64,000 nt of DNA from Quadrisphaera sp. INWT6 (lineage in GTDB: Bacteria; Actinomycetota; Actinomycetes; Actinomycetales; Quadrisphaeraceae): the NCBI RefSeq assembly GCF_015390235.1, contig NZ_VUOH01000001.1, positions 248,001 through 312,000 of the forward strand, given 5' to 3'. The notes beneath the pieces were generated by a model. It did no database searches. It was not told the origin of the DNA and worked only from the letters and a program-made list of their open reading frames with translations. This document shows, piece by piece, positions 52,411 to 62,260 of this stretch (position 1 is the stretch's first letter; each line of letters starts with the position of its first letter). The translations under genes were made by a program, and so were the position numbers.

Positions 52411-52447
52411 GAGGGGCGCCCCACCCGGACCGGGTGGGGCGCCCCTC
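52411..52447. terminator. Perfect 17-bp bidirectional hairpin terminator
   Basis: GAGGGGCGCCCCACCCG pairs with CGGGTGGGGCGCCCCTC around GAC, between the convergent permease (stop 52394) and greA (stop 52465) genes. Confidence 0.9.
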
Positions 52448-52464
52448 GGCGTCGTGGTGCTGGG

Positions 52465-52962
52465 TCAGCCGGCGTAGGCCTCGACGTCGTCGACGACGAC
52501 GGAGAGCTCCTTGCCGTTGGGCGCGGTGTAGCTGGCGGAGTCGCCCTTCTTCTTGCCCAGGAGGGCGGCGCCGATGGGCGACTTCTCGCTGTAGACGTCG
52601 ATGTCCGTGGTGCCCGCGGCCTCGCGGCTGCCCACGAGGAAGCGCATCTTCATGCTGCCGTTGACGGTGGCCGAGACCACGGTGCCGGGGGCGACGACGC
52701 CGGGCGCCGCAGCGGGGGCGGCGCCGACCTGGGCCTCGCGGAGCAGCTGCTCGAGCTGCCGGATGCGGGCCTCCATCTTGCCCTGCTCGTCCTTGGCGGC
52801 GTGGTAGCCGCCGTTCTCCTTGAGGTCGCCCTCCTGGCGGGCGGCGTCGATCCGCTTCGTGATCTCCTGGCGGCCGGGGCCGGTCAGGTGGGCCAGCTCG
52901 GCCTGGAGGCGGTCGTGCGCCTCCTGCGTCAGCCAGGTGGTGGGCGTGCTGGTCTCGGACAC
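52465..52962 (-). CDS. greA: Transcription elongation factor GreA
   Basis: The 165-residue protein has an N-terminal coiled coil (LTQEAHDRLQAELAHLTGPG...GDLKENGGYHAAKDEQGKME) with the tip acidic residues (D, E) that activate RNA polymerase cleavage, and a C-terminal FKBP-like domain (DVYSEKSPIGAALLGKKKGD). The GTG at 52962 has AGGAGG 6 nt upstream. The order with DUF4307 and mca is conserved in Actinobacteria. Confidence 0.96.
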   Translation of the reverse strand: MSETSTPTTWLTQEAHDRLQAELAHLTGPGRQEITKRIDAARQEGDLKENGGYHAAKDEQGKMEARIRQLEQLLREAQVGAAPAAAPGVVAPGTVVSATVNGSMKMRFLVGSREAAGTTDIDVYSEKSPIGAALLGKKKGDSASYTAPNGKELSVVVDDVEAYAG

Positions 52963-53123
52963 GGTGCCTCCTCGGGGGTGCGGCGCGGCTCTGCGCGGCG
53001 ACTGCGCGGTCGAGCACGCGTCAGCTCTGACCGGGTCGAGCGCGGGGAAACGACGAGGTTATCAGCGAACGGCTCGCGGCCCGTCCGCTCACGAGGCCGG
53101 CGCGCACGCCCCGGCGGGTGCCG

Positions 53124-53522
53124 TCAGGAGGCGGGCGCGCAGCCCTTGACGACGCCGGTGGTGGCCCGCTGCTGCGTGAGGACGGTGACCGTCTGCACGC
53201 TGGTCGCGCCGGCGTCGGCGCCGACCGGCACCTGCTGGACCCCGACCCGCGCCGACGTCGAGCTGAGCGCCTCGACGGTGCACACGACGTCCTGGTCGGC
53301 GCGCTTGGCGACGCTGAAGACGACGACGACCTTCGAGTCGTCGACGACGTCGAAGCTCTGCTCCTGGGCGTCGATGCGGTCGGTGGCCAGCCCCAGGCCG
53401 GCCCACACCGCCCACGCGGACAGCGCCACCGCGAGCCCGACCACCACCGCGAGCCGCAGGCGGCGCCGCAGCGGGCCGGGGTCGCCGTAGCGGTCGGCCG
53501 GGCGGACGGGGGCGCCGGTCAC
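53124..53522 (-). CDS. DUF4307 membrane protein
   Basis: The 132-residue protein has a basic N-tail with [14 protein letters not shown], one membrane helix ([21 protein letters not shown]), and an outside domain with [36 protein letters not shown] and a final Cys (VVKGCAPAS). This is the DUF4307 layout found between greA and mca. Two Cys could form a disulphide. Function unknown. Confidence 0.92.
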   Translation of the reverse strand: MTGAPVRPADRYGDPGPLRRRLRLAVVVGLAVALSAWAVWAGLGLATDRIDAQEQSFDVVDDSKVVVVFSVAKRADQDVVCTVEALSSTSARVGVQQVPVGADAGATSVQTVTVLTQQRATTGVVKGCAPAS

Positions 53523-53625
53523 GGGGAGGTGCTCCAGACGGTCGGTGCTCTGCTGGCGGCCGGGCGGCCGGTCGCAGGGGTGCGCGATGATTGTCCCTCA
53601 CCCAGCACCTCCGGAGGGCACCCCT

Positions 53626-54591
53626 GTGAGCAACAGCATCCAGCGCAGCGACTCCCCGGGCGCCGCGAGCGCGCCCGGCGGCGAGCCGCTGCGCCTGATG
53701 GCCGTGCACGCCCACCCCGACGACGAGTCGAGCAAGGGCGCCGCGACCTGCGCGCGGTACGTCAGCGAGGGCGTCGAGGTCCTGGTCGTCAGCTGCACCG
53801 GGGGCGAGCGCGGCTCGATCCTCAACCCCAAGCTGGCCGACGACCCGCGCGTGCTGCGCGACATCACGCAGGTCCGCCGCGACGAGATGGCCGCCGCGGC
53901 CGCGGCCCTGGGCGTCCAGCACCAGTGGCTGGGCTTCGTCGACTCCGGCCTGCCCGAGGGCGACCCGCTGCCGCCGCTGCCGGAGGGCTGCTTCGCCCTG
54001 GAGCCCCTGCACGTGCCGGTCGAGGCGCTGGTGCGCGTCGTCCGGAGCTTCCGCCCGCACGTCATGACGACGTACGACGAGAACGGGGGCTACCCGCACC
54101 CCGACCACATCATGTGCCACCGGGTGTCGGTCGGGGCCTTCGAGGCCGCGGGAGACCCGGAGGCCTTCCCCGCCGAGGGGGAGCCCTGGCAGCCGCTGAA
54201 GCTCTACTACAACACCATGTCGCGGGGCAGGATCTCCGCGCTGCACGAGCACCTCCTGCGCGAGCGCGGGGAGTCGCCGTACACGGAGTGGATGAAGCGG
54301 TGGGAGGAGCGCGAGGAGCGTCCCGTCACCACGCGGGTGCCCGTCGCCGAGTTCTTCGAGCAGCGCGACGCCGCCCTGCTGGCCCACGCCACCCAGATCG
54401 ACCCCGACGGCTTCTGGTTCGCCGCCGGTCGTGAGCTGGAGTCGCGGGTGTGGCCCACCGAAGACTTCGAGCTCGCCCGCAACCTGGTCGGCCCGGTGCG
54501 GCCCGACGAGGTCGAGGACGACCTCTTCACCGGGGTGCGCGAGCACCTCGCCGGCAGCTCCACCGCCAGCTCCACCGGACGCGTCGCGTGA
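53626..54591 (+). CDS. mca: Mycothiol S-conjugate amidase
   Basis: The 321-residue LmbE-like zinc amidase has [16 protein letters not shown] (metal His and Asp), [31 protein letters not shown] (third zinc His) and FHPTQIDP-like [12 protein letters not shown]. It cleaves mycothiol conjugates to release a mercapturic acid in detoxification. Its length and the DUF4307 neighbour favour Mca over MshB. The GTG at 53626 has GGAGGG 7 nt upstream; an earlier in-frame start (53545) lies in the divergent promoter region. Confidence 0.95.
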   Translation: MSNSIQRSDSPGAASAPGGEPLRLMAVHAHPDDESSKGAATCARYVSEGVEVLVVSCTGGERGSILNPKLADDPRVLRDITQVRRDEMAAAAAALGVQHQWLGFVDSGLPEGDPLPPLPEGCFALEPLHVPVEALVRVVRSFRPHVMTTYDENGGYPHPDHIMCHRVSVGAFEAAGDPEAFPAEGEPWQPLKLYYNTMSRGRISALHEHLLRERGESPYTEWMKRWEEREERPVTTRVPVAEFFEQRDAALLAHATQIDPDGFWFAAGRELESRVWPTEDFELARNLVGPVRPDEVEDDLFTGVREHLAGSSTASSTGRVA

Positions 54592-54598
54592 GCGCCCG

Positions 54599-54985
54599 GT
54601 GAGCCTCCTCGCCACCGCGCTCCTGGCGGCCACCCCCTCCGCGACCCCCAGCCCCTCGCTGAGCCCGGGGGAGCTGCCCCGCGGCCTGGACCCGACCGAC
54701 GTCACCCCCGGTGTCGCCGGGTTCCTCGCGACGGCCTTCATGGTCGTCGTGTCGATCTTCCTGATCGTCAACCTGGTGAGCCGCATGCGGCGCATGCGCC
54801 ACCGGGCGATGCTCCTGGAGGCCCGGGAGGCCGCCGAGCGCGACGGCACCGCCGGGCCCGAGCTCGACGGCGACCCGCGACGCGACGCCGGGGTCCTGCC
54901 GGAGGGCCACGAGGTGGTCCGCGGCGAGGCCCGAGAGGTGCCAGAGCGGGACGATCCGGGCACGCCAGGACCGCGCGCCACCTAG
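54599..54985 (+). CDS. Small single-pass membrane protein downstream of mca
   Basis: The 128-residue protein has an N-terminal hydrophobic stretch, a helix (PGVAGFLATAFMVVVSIFLIVNLVSRM) and a basic-acidic cytoplasmic tail (RRMRHRAMLLEAREAAERDG). It sits where Rv1083 lies in M. tuberculosis. The GTG at 54599 is 8 bases after the mca stop. Function unknown; it may anchor or assist Mca. Confidence 0.82.
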   Translation: MSLLATALLAATPSATPSPSLSPGELPRGLDPTDVTPGVAGFLATAFMVVVSIFLIVNLVSRMRRMRHRAMLLEAREAAERDGTAGPELDGDPRRDAGVLPEGHEVVRGEAREVPERDDPGTPGPRAT

Positions 54986-55040
54986 AGTGACGGCCGTCGG
55001 CGGTGAGCCGGCGGCCGTCAGCGCAGTCCCCGGAGGTGAC

Positions 55041-55832
55041 GTGGAAGCACGGGCGTGGCGCCTGGCCGGAGGTTCAGCGGTCGCGCTGCTCGTGCTGGTG
55101 GCCCTGGTCGCCTGGCGCGCCGACTCCCTGGCGGGGGGCTGGCTGCTGGCGCTGCGGCTGACGGGCCTCCTCGCCGTGGCCGGGCTGCTCAGCGCCGTGG
55201 TGCTCGGCTCGCTCGCCGCGCTGCGCCCGCCGACCGCCCCGTCGGTGGTGGTCAGCGTGCCCGCCGCAGGCGCACCCCGCGCGACGCCCCAGCCCGGCCG
55301 GCGGGCGCTCGTGTCCCTCAAGGCCGTGCTGCTGCTGGCGGTGCTCTCCGCGGCTCCCGTGCTCGCGGTGCTCGTGCTGGCCACCGCCCCCGAGGACGAC
55401 GCGGCCCTGGCCACCGGCGACACGAGCTCACAGGGCGGGGAGCCCGCCGCGACGCCGTCGACGGCTCCTGCCACGGAGCAGCCGACCGAGGCGCCGTCGT
55501 CCGCCCCCGCGAGCCAGCAGCCGACCCAGCAGTCGACCGACCAGGCGACCCAGCAGTCGACCCAGCAGCCGACCGACCAGCCGGAGAGCGGTGCCACGCC
55601 CCCGCCGTCGCCGGCGCAGCTGCCCAGCGACGCCGCAGCCCAGGCCGTCTGCGAGCAGGTGGTGGTCAGCGGCGACAGCCTCTGGTCCGTCGCCGCCGGC
55701 CAGCTCGGCGAGGGGGCGACGGACGCCGACGTCGACGCCCGCTGGCGCGCCCTCTACGAGCGGAACGCCGACGCCGTCGGCCCCGACCCCGACCTGGTGC
55801 GCCCGGGCCTGGTGCTGCGCACCTGCTCCTGA
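55041..55832 (+). CDS. Membrane protein with C-terminal LysM-like domain
   Basis: The 263-residue protein has three hydrophobic segments, then a long Thr/Gln/Pro/Ser linker coded by ACCCAGCAG/ACCGACCAG repeats (55516-55590) and a C-terminal LysM-like domain (VSGDSLWSVAAGQLGEGAT...WRALYERNADAVGPDPDL). It is probably bound to peptidoglycan. The GTG at 55041 has GGAGG 5-9 nt upstream; a GTG at 54987 is less likely. Confidence 0.82.
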   Translation: MEARAWRLAGGSAVALLVLVALVAWRADSLAGGWLLALRLTGLLAVAGLLSAVVLGSLAALRPPTAPSVVVSVPAAGAPRATPQPGRRALVSLKAVLLLAVLSAAPVLAVLVLATAPEDDAALATGDTSSQGGEPAATPSTAPATEQPTEAPSSAPASQQPTQQSTDQATQQSTQQPTDQPESGATPPPSPAQLPSDAAAQAVCEQVVVSGDSLWSVAAGQLGEGATDADVDARWRALYERNADAVGPDPDLVRPGLVLRTCS

Positions 55833-55840
55833 CCCCCCTC

Positions 55841-55918
55841 CGCGACGATCACGCACCTGCGCGCCACATCCGCTCATCCACCCGCGGCGAGGTGGCGCTC
55901 AGGTGCGTGATCGTCGCG
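55841..55918. repeat. 78-bp palindromic repeat, copy 1
   Basis: It has 19-bp perfect terminal inverted repeats (CGCGACGATCACGCACCTG and its complement, 55841-55859 and 55900-55918) and, after one mismatch, inner arms GCGCCAC/GTGGCGC. The whole unit can form one 27-bp hairpin with a central loop. It starts 9 bases after the LysM gene and could act as its terminator. Confidence 0.9.
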
Positions 55919-55970
55919 GTTGATGAGGGCGGAGCGCCGACGGTCTGGTGCTCCTGGGGGTTTCCCCTCC

Positions 55971-56048
55971 CGTGACGATCACGCACCTGCGCGCCACATC
56001 CGCTCATCCACCCGCGGCGAGGTGGCGCTGAGGTGCGTGATCGTCGCG
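55971..56048. repeat. 78-bp palindromic repeat, copy 2
   Basis: It is identical to copy 1 except at two positions (CGTGAC for CGCGAC, CTGAGG for CTCAGG), in the same orientation, 130 bases away. The 52 bases between the copies are unrelated and hold no gene. Near-identity points to a recent duplication or gene conversion. Confidence 0.9.
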
Positions 56049-56127
56049 GGGGAGGGGGTGGGTGGCGGGTCCTGCCGGCCGGCGAGAACCGCCCACAGGT
56101 GGGGGCTGCAGCGCTCACGATGGGGGA

Positions 56128-56736
56128 GTGCGCACGCGATCCCCGCTCCCGCTCCGCTCCGGCCGAGGGCGGTCGAGCGCCGCACCCCTGCTGGCCGCTG
56201 CCGCGGTGCTCGCGGCGCTGGTGCTGGCGGGGTGCAGCGGCGGGGCGGCGGACGAGGCCGCACCCGCACCCCTGTCCACGGCCGTGAGCGCTGCCGCCAC
56301 CGGTGGCGCCTCCGCGTCCGCTGACCCGAGCGCCGGCTCGACGGCGCAGGTGGTCACGACCATGACCGCGTTCCACGCCCCGTCCAACAACATCTTCTGC
56401 TACCTGGCCCCGGTGGAGGGGCGTGGACCGTACGCGCGGTGCGACATCAAGGAGAAGACCTGGACGGCCGACCCTCCGGAGGCGGGGTGCGCTGGTGACT
56501 GGGGTGGGGCTGCCGGTACGCGCGGGAGCGTCGGGGTGGGTGACGACGAGGCCGCCGTCCTGTGCGCGACGGACACGCTGGTCGAGACCCCCGGTGAGGA
56601 GCTCGCGTACGGCAGCTCCATCTCGATGGGTGCCATGACCTGCACGGTCACGGAGAAGACGGGGATGACCTGCAAGAACGCAGAGACGGGACGGGGCTTC
56701 AGCGTCATGCGGGCCGAGTACGACCTCTTCGGCTGA
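56128..56736 (+). CDS. Lipoprotein with DUF6636-like domain
   Basis: The 202-residue protein has a basic N-tail, a hydrophobic core (APLLAAAAVLAALVLAGCSGG) ending in the lipobox LAGC, and an outside domain with FHAPSNNIFCYLAP, ARCDIKEKTWTADPP, LCATDTLVE, ELAYGSSISMGAMTC and MTCKNAETGRGFSVMRAEYDLF. The Cys pattern and GFSxxRxxYxLF end resemble DUF6636 secreted proteins. Function unknown. The GTG at 56128 is chosen for the signal-peptide length; the Shine-Dalgarno is weak. Confidence 0.75.
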   Translation: MRTRSPLPLRSGRGRSSAAPLLAAAAVLAALVLAGCSGGAADEAAPAPLSTAVSAAATGGASASADPSAGSTAQVVTTMTAFHAPSNNIFCYLAPVEGRGPYARCDIKEKTWTADPPEAGCAGDWGGAAGTRGSVGVGDDEAAVLCATDTLVETPGEELAYGSSISMGAMTCTVTEKTGMTCKNAETGRGFSVMRAEYDLFG

Positions 56737-56781
56737 GCCAGCGGTCGCCGGTCCGGGCCGCGCCTGGCAGCCTGGGCGCGC

Positions 56782-58673
56782 GTGGCCGACCGCCTGGCGG
56801 GCTCGCTGAGCCCACACCTCCTCCAGCACGCCGCCGACCCCGTCGACTGGCACCCCTGGGGCGAGGAGGCCTTCGAGCGCGCGCGGTCCCGCGACGTCCC
56901 GGTGCTGCTGTCGGTCGGGTACGCCGCCTCGCACTGGTGCCGCGCCATGGGGCGGGAGTCGTTCGCGGACCCGGCCGTCGGCGCCGTGCTCGACGCGGGC
57001 TTCGTGGCGGTCCTGGTCGACCGGGAGGAGCGCCCCGACGTCGCCGCGGCGCACCTGGCGGCCGCCACGGCCCTCACCGGCCAGGCGGGGTGGCCGCTGA
57101 CGGTGTTCCTCACGCCCGACGGCGACCCGTTCCACGCCGGGACCTACTACCCCGCCGAGCCCGCACCCGGTGCGCCGTCCTTCCTCCAGGTGCTCGACGC
57201 CGTGAGCACCGCCTGGACCGCGCGCCGGGCCGAGGTCGAGGCGACAGCTGCGCGGTCGCCGGTGCGCTGGCCGCCCGCCGCCCCCCGGTGGCGGGCATGG
57301 CCGGTCCGCGCGACCTCGAGGCCGCCGTCGCGCAGCTGGCGGAGCTGGAGGACGTCGAGCACGGGGGGTTCCGGGCGCCCGAGGGGGCGCTGCGGCCCCC
57401 GCACGCCCTGGTCTGCGAGTTCCTGCTGCGCCACGCCGTCGCCCCCGGGACGAGCGCGTCTGCGCGCACGAGCGCGCAGACCGCTCTCGGCCTCGCCGAG
57501 CGGACCCTGGCGGCGCTGGGTGCCTCCGCCGTCGTCGACCCGGTGGGCGGTGGCACGGCCCGGGGGGCCCTCGACGCCGCCGGGACCGTCCCCCACCCCG
57601 AGGAGCTGCTGGTCGACGCGGCCGTCGTCGCCCGGGCCCAGCTGCACCGCTGGCAGCTGACGGGGGCGCCGGCGGCGCGGCGCGCGGCGGTCGACGGCTG
57701 CGACTGGCTCCTGCGCGCCCTGCGCACCCCCGAGGGCGGCTTCGGCGCCGGTGTCGACGGCGAGGAGGCCGACCGCCGCTGGAGCGCCGCGCAGCTGGCC
57801 ACCGTCCTGGGCGATGACGACGGCGCGTGGGCCGCGGCGCTGCTGGGCACCACCGGTGAGGAGCCCTGCGCCCCGCGCCTGGTCCACGACCCCTGGAGCG
57901 ACCCGCACGACGCCGCGCGCTGGACCTCCCTGAGAGAGCGGCTCCGCGCCGCGGCGGCCCAGCGCCCGCAGCCGGTCCGCGACGACGCCGTGGTCACCGC
58001 GGCCAACGGCCTGGCCGTGGTGGCGCTCGCGGAGGTGGGCGCCGCGTGCGGCCGGCCCGACCTCGTCGAGGCGGCGGTGCGCTGCGCCGAGCTGCTCCTG
58101 CGGGTGCACCGCGACGACGCGGGCCACCTGCTGCGCGTGAGCCGGGACGGCGTCGCGGGCGGCGCCCCGGCGGCCCTCGACGACCACGGCTGCCTCGCCG
58201 ACGGGCTGCTGGCGCTGCACGGGGCCACGGGCGACCAGCGCTGGCTCGACGCCGCCCGCGACGTGCTCGACGCCGCGCTGGTCCGGTTCACCGCCGGGCC
58301 GCCCGGACGGCTCGGGCGCCAGGGGCACGGCCCGGCGCTGCACGACACCCCGCACGACGCCCTTGACCCCCACCTGGTGCGCCTCGGGCGCCCCGCCGAT
58401 CCCCTCGACGGCGCGGGACCCTCCGGGGCGAGCGCCACCGCCGGGGCGCTGCTGGGCCTCGCGGCGCTCACCGGGTCGGCGCGCCACCGGGCGGCCGCGG
58501 AGGCCGTGCTGGCGGCGACCGGGGCGCTGGCCCTGTCCGCGCCGCTGTCCGCCGGCTGGGGGCTGGCCGTCGCGCAGGCGGCCCTGTCCGCGCCGCTGGG
58601 TCGATCACCGCTGGGTCGACCGCCGGTGGCGCACGGTGAGCCCGGTCGAGGGGAGCGGCCCCCAGCGTCCTAG
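56782..58673 (+). pseudogene. DUF255/YyaL-type thioredoxin-domain protein, frameshifted
   Basis: The first frame (GTG 56782) carries the thioredoxin-like domain: SLSPHLLQHAADPVDWHPWGEEAF, LSVGYAASHWCRAMGRESF and TGQAGWPLTVFLTPDGDP. After EATAAR (near 57256) the homology passes to another frame (GALAARRPPVAGM), running to 58673 through the six-hairpin glycosidase-like part. One missing base accounts for it; the corrected length is about 630. The family motif CHWC is SHWC here, so the first Cys is lost even if the frame is repaired. The matching position in M. tuberculosis is Rv1084. Confidence 0.85.
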
Positions 58674-58704
58674 GCTCGCGTCCGGTCGCGACGGAAGGCG
58701 GACG

Positions 58705-59526
58705 GTGGTGACTGCTGTCGAGGTGGCCCGGCGCGCAGGGGCGCGGGTCCGCACCGCGGCGCGCCACGTCCTGCGCTCGGGCCTCGAGGGGATCTACCAG
58801 CGCCGGCTCGTCACGGCCGTCGACACCGCGCGCACGCCGCGGCACGTCGCCGTCATCCTCGACGGCAACCGCCGCTGGGCCCGGGCGTCGGGGTTCGAGT
58901 CGCGCTCGGGTCACCAGGCCGGCGCCGACAAGGTGCTCGAGCTCATGGAGTGGTGCGAGCAGGCCGACGTCGAGCGCGTCACCCTGTGGATGCTGTCGAC
59001 CGACAACCTGGCCCGCCCCGCGCACGAGCTCGAGCCGCTGCTCGCGATCATCGAGGACACCGTCGAGCGCCTCGCCCGCGACGGCCGCTGGCGGGTGCAC
59101 CCCGTGGGCGCCCTCGACCTGCTGCCCGAGAGCACCCGCCGGGCGCTCGAGACGGCGGCGAGCGGCACCTCGGGGTGCGGCGGCCTGCACGTCAACGTGG
59201 CGGTCGGGTACGGCGGCCGGCGGGAGATCGCCGACGCCGTCAGGTCGCTGCTCGCCGAGCACGCCGCGCGCGGCACCACCCTCGACGAGCTCGTGGAGGT
59301 GCTCGACGTCGAGCACATCGCCGAGCACCTCTACACCGCCGGCCAGCCCGACCCCGACCTGGTCATCCGCACCTCGGGGGAGCAGCGGCTGTCGGGCTTC
59401 CTGATGTGGCAGAGCGTGCACAGCGAGTTCTACTTCTGCGAGGCCTACTGGCCCGACTTCCGCCGCGTCGACTTCCTGCGCGCGCTGCGCGCCTACGCCG
59501 AGCGGGAGCGCCGCTTCGGCAGCTGA
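58705..59526 (+). CDS. Short-chain cis-prenyltransferase (Z-FPP synthase/UppS family)
   Basis: The 273-residue protein has [20 protein letters not shown] (catalytic Asp and phosphate Arg), [32 protein letters not shown] and [19 protein letters not shown], then [19 protein letters not shown]. It extends an allylic diphosphate with cis addition. By position it corresponds to Rv1086, which makes Z,E-farnesyl diphosphate for decaprenyl phosphate. The two GTG codons at 58705/58708 have GGAAGG upstream. Confidence 0.93.
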   Translation: MVTAVEVARRAGARVRTAARHVLRSGLEGIYQRRLVTAVDTARTPRHVAVILDGNRRWARASGFESRSGHQAGADKVLELMEWCEQADVERVTLWMLSTDNLARPAHELEPLLAIIEDTVERLARDGRWRVHPVGALDLLPESTRRALETAASGTSGCGGLHVNVAVGYGGRREIADAVRSLLAEHAARGTTLDELVEVLDVEHIAEHLYTAGQPDPDLVIRTSGEQRLSGFLMWQSVHSEFYFCEAYWPDFRRVDFLRALRAYAERERRFGS

Positions 59527-59591
59527 GGCCGGACGGGTGTCGTCACCAGTACCGACGCGCACGGTCACGGGCAGGGGTTAGCGTCACCCGT

Positions 59592-60930
59592 GTGAGCGAG
59601 GAGCCCGCAGGCCGCCCGACCACCGCCCCCACCGGCTCGCCGGTGCGGACCTTCGTGCTCGACACGTCGGTGCTCCTCGCCGACCCGCGGGCCCCTCTGC
59701 GGTTCGCCGAGCACCAGGTGGTGCTCCCGGTGGTCGTGGTCACCGAGCTCGAGGCCAAGCGCCACCACAGCGAGCTGGGCTACTTCGCCCGCGCGGCGCT
59801 GCGCCTCCTCGACGACCTGCGCGTGAAGAACGGGCGCCTCGACGCCCCCGTGCCCGTGGGCGACGACGGCGGCACCCTCTTCGTCGAGCTGAACCACAGC
59901 GACCCGTCGTCGCTGCCCGACGGGTTCCGCCTCGGCGACGCCGACAGCCGGATCCTCGCCGTCGCCGCCAACCTGGCGGCCGAGGGGCGCTCGGTCACCG
60001 TGGTCTCCAAGGACCTGCCGATGCGCGTGAAGGCCTCCGCCGTGGGCCTGGCCGCCGAGGAGTACGTGGCCTCGGGCCCCGTCGACACCGGCTGGACGGG
60101 CGTGGTGGAGGTCGAGGCCACCACCGAGCAGGTCCAGGACCTCTACGACGCGGGCCACCTCGACCTCGACGCCGCCCGCGACCTGCCCTGCCACACCGGT
60201 CTGGTGCTGCTGTCGAGCCGCGGCTCCGTGCTGGGGCGGGTGGCGCCCGACAAGGGGGTGCGGCTGGTCAAGGGAGACCGCGAGGCGTTCGGCGTGCGCG
60301 GCCGCAGCGCCGAGCAGCGCGTCGCCCTCGACCTGCTGCTCGACCCCGAGGTCGGCATCGTCTCCCTCGGCGGCCGCGCCGGCACCGGCAAGTCCGCGCT
60401 GGCCCTGTGCGCCGGCCTCGAGGCCGTGATGGAGCGCCGCCAGCACCGCAAGGTCATGGTCTTCCGCCCGCTGTACGCCGTCGGCGGGCAGGAGCTCGGG
60501 TACCTGCCCGGCTCCGAGGCCGAGAAGATGAACCCCTGGGCGCAGGCGGTGTTCGACACCCTCGGTGCGCTGGTCGCCCCCGCGGTGGTCGAGGAGGTCA
60601 TGGCGCGGGGCCTGCTGGAGGTCCTCCCGCTGACGCACATCCGCGGCCGCAGCCCTCCACGACGCCTTCGTCATCGTCGACGAGGCCCAGTCGCTGGAGC
60701 GCAACGTGCTGCTCACGGTGCTCTCGAGGATCGGGCAGAACTCCCGGGTGGTGCTCACGCACGACGTCGCCCAGCGCGACAACCTCCGCGTCGGGCGCCA
60801 CGACGGCGTGGCCGCGGTCATCGAGGCGCTGAAGGGGCACCCCCTGTTCGCGCACGTGACGCTGACCCGGTCGGAGCGCTCCCCGGTGGCGGCGCTCGTC
60901 ACCGAGATGATGGACGTCCTCGACGTGTGA
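59592..60930 (+). pseudogene. phoH: PhoH-family ATPase with N-terminal PIN domain, frameshifted
   Basis: The GTG at 59592 begins a PIN domain ([60 protein letters not shown]) and continues into PhoH with Walker [14 protein letters not shown]. At AGCCCTCC (60651-60658) one extra C breaks the frame; without it [20 protein letters not shown] (Walker B) continues to MMDVLDV and the stop at 60930. Corrected length is about 445. PhoH2 proteins are RNA helicase/RNases. The motifs on both sides are intact, so a sequencing error is quite likely. Confidence 0.88.
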
Positions 60931-61283
60931 GCGTCCTCACGGGCGCCCGGTGCACCCGTCCGGTGGCCAGCGGCGACGCTGCGTCCGGTCGGGTGCACCC
61001 GGCGTGCGCGAACCGGGGCGTTCTGGACAGGGCCCCGTGCGGGATGGCACTGTCTGCCGCGTCAGCACTCCGGGTCCGGGGCTGCGCCCGCCGAGGCGCC
61101 GCGCCTCCCGACCCGTCCTCGCACCAGACCCGCCTTCCCCCGGGTCCCCAGCGGACCGCCCGGGGTGATCACGCGCGCCGAGTGCGAGGTGCGCTGCCCG
61201 GAAGGTCCTGCGTGCTCCGTCCCCGTCCTGCCCGTCGACCCGGTCGCCACCTCGCTGGCGCCGACCTGAGCGGGCCCCGGGGG
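60931..61283. other. Intergenic region upstream of the transglycosylase-like gene
   Basis: About 350 bases with no credible gene; open frames here are continuations of shifted phoH reading. A region of this size before a cell-wall hydrolase can hold a cyclic-di-AMP (ydaO) riboswitch in Actinobacteria, but I cannot find its conserved core. It contains several GC-rich dyads, none convincing as a terminator for phoH. Confidence 0.4.
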
Positions 61284-62162
61284 GTGGGGACGGCCCTGCG
61301 CTCCGCCGCCGGGGTCGCCGCCGTGGCAGCCGTGGCGCTGTCGGTCTCGGGGGGCGCGGCGCTCGGCCAGGCCCAGGACTCGCGCGAGCGGGTCGCGGCG
61401 CAGCAGGCCGAGGCCACGGCGCAGGCCGTCGCCGACGTCTGGCGCTCCGCCGACTCCTCCGCCGACTCCTCGGCGGGCTCGTCCGTGCTGGCCGCCGGGG
61501 CGGCTCCCGTGGCCGCTGACGACGCCGCGCTGGCCGCGGAGGTGCTCGGCGAGCGCGACGGCGGCGGCGCGAGCCGCAGCCAGGACCGCACCGCCGACCG
61601 GACGGCCACCGCGGCCGCGCCCGCCGTCGACGCGCTGCAGGCCGGCCCGGACGCCACCTCCGCCGACGCGGCGGGCGACCCCGTCGCGCAGGCCCGCGAG
61701 CAGGTGCGCGAGCTGGTCGACCAGGAGAGCGCCGACCGCGCCGACGCGGCGGTCACCGCGCGCGGTGCCGGCACCTCCGCGGCGCAGGTCCGCGCCGACG
61801 TGGAGGCCGCGCAGGCCCAGCGCGCCGCGGAGGAGGCCGCTCAGGCCCTCGCCGCCGCGCAGGCCGACCCCCGCGGCGTGGGCGCGTCGATGGCCGCCGA
61901 CCGCGGGTGGGGCGGCTCGCAGTTCCAGTGCCTGGACCGCCTCTGGACCAAGGAGTCTGGCTGGCAGTGGCACGCCGACAACCCGACGTCGAGCGCCTAC
62001 GGCATCCCGCAGTCGCTCCCGGGCACCAAGATGGCGTCCCACGGCGACGACTGGGCCACCAACCCCGCCACGCAGATCGCCTGGGGCCTGGACTACATCG
62101 CCGACGTCTACGGCACCCCGTGCAGCGCCTGGGCCCACAGCCAGGCCGTCAACTGGTACTGA
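61284..62162 (+). CDS. Secreted lytic-transglycosylase-like protein
   Basis: The 292-residue protein has a signal peptide ([20 protein letters not shown], ending near GGAALG), a long Ala/Gln/Glu-rich helical region (about 30-215) and a C-terminal lysozyme-like domain: [60 protein letters not shown]. The Glu in KESGW is the catalytic residue of the SLT family. It cleaves peptidoglycan glycan strands. The GTG at 61284 gives a normal signal peptide; the ribosome site is weak and an ATG at 61044 is an alternative. Confidence 0.85.
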   Translation: MGTALRSAAGVAAVAAVALSVSGGAALGQAQDSRERVAAQQAEATAQAVADVWRSADSSADSSAGSSVLAAGAAPVAADDAALAAEVLGERDGGGASRSQDRTADRTATAAAPAVDALQAGPDATSADAAGDPVAQAREQVRELVDQESADRADAAVTARGAGTSAAQVRADVEAAQAQRAAEEAAQALAAAQADPRGVGASMAADRGWGGSQFQCLDRLWTKESGWQWHADNPTSSAYGIPQSLPGTKMASHGDDWATNPATQIAWGLDYIADVYGTPCSAWAHSQAVNWY

Positions 62163-62202
62163 GCCGCCGCTGACCGCTCCGGAGCGGCAGCGACGGGCTG
62201 CA

Positions 62203-62244
62203 CGACGAGGGCCGCCGACCCAGCCGGGTCGGCGGCCCTCGTCG
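62203..62244. terminator. Perfect 19-bp bidirectional hairpin terminator
   Basis: CGACGAGGGCCGCCGACCC pairs with GGGTCGGCGGCCCTCGTCG around a 4-nt loop, between the convergent transglycosylase (stop 62162) and fumC (stop 62261) genes. Confidence 0.9.
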
Positions 62245-62260
62245 CGCGCGGGCTGCGGGC

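Noticed and set aside
60931..61283. Possible ydaO (cyclic-di-AMP) riboswitch before the transglycosylase-like gene
   Set aside because: The location is typical, but I could not find the conserved core sequences. A covariance-model search would settle it.
58950..62162. A 1070-codon fusion of prenyltransferase, PhoH and transglycosylase regions
   Set aside because: It arises because the phoH frameshift lets one frame run on. Its start is inside the prenyltransferase gene in the wrong frame, and it misses the Walker B part of PhoH.
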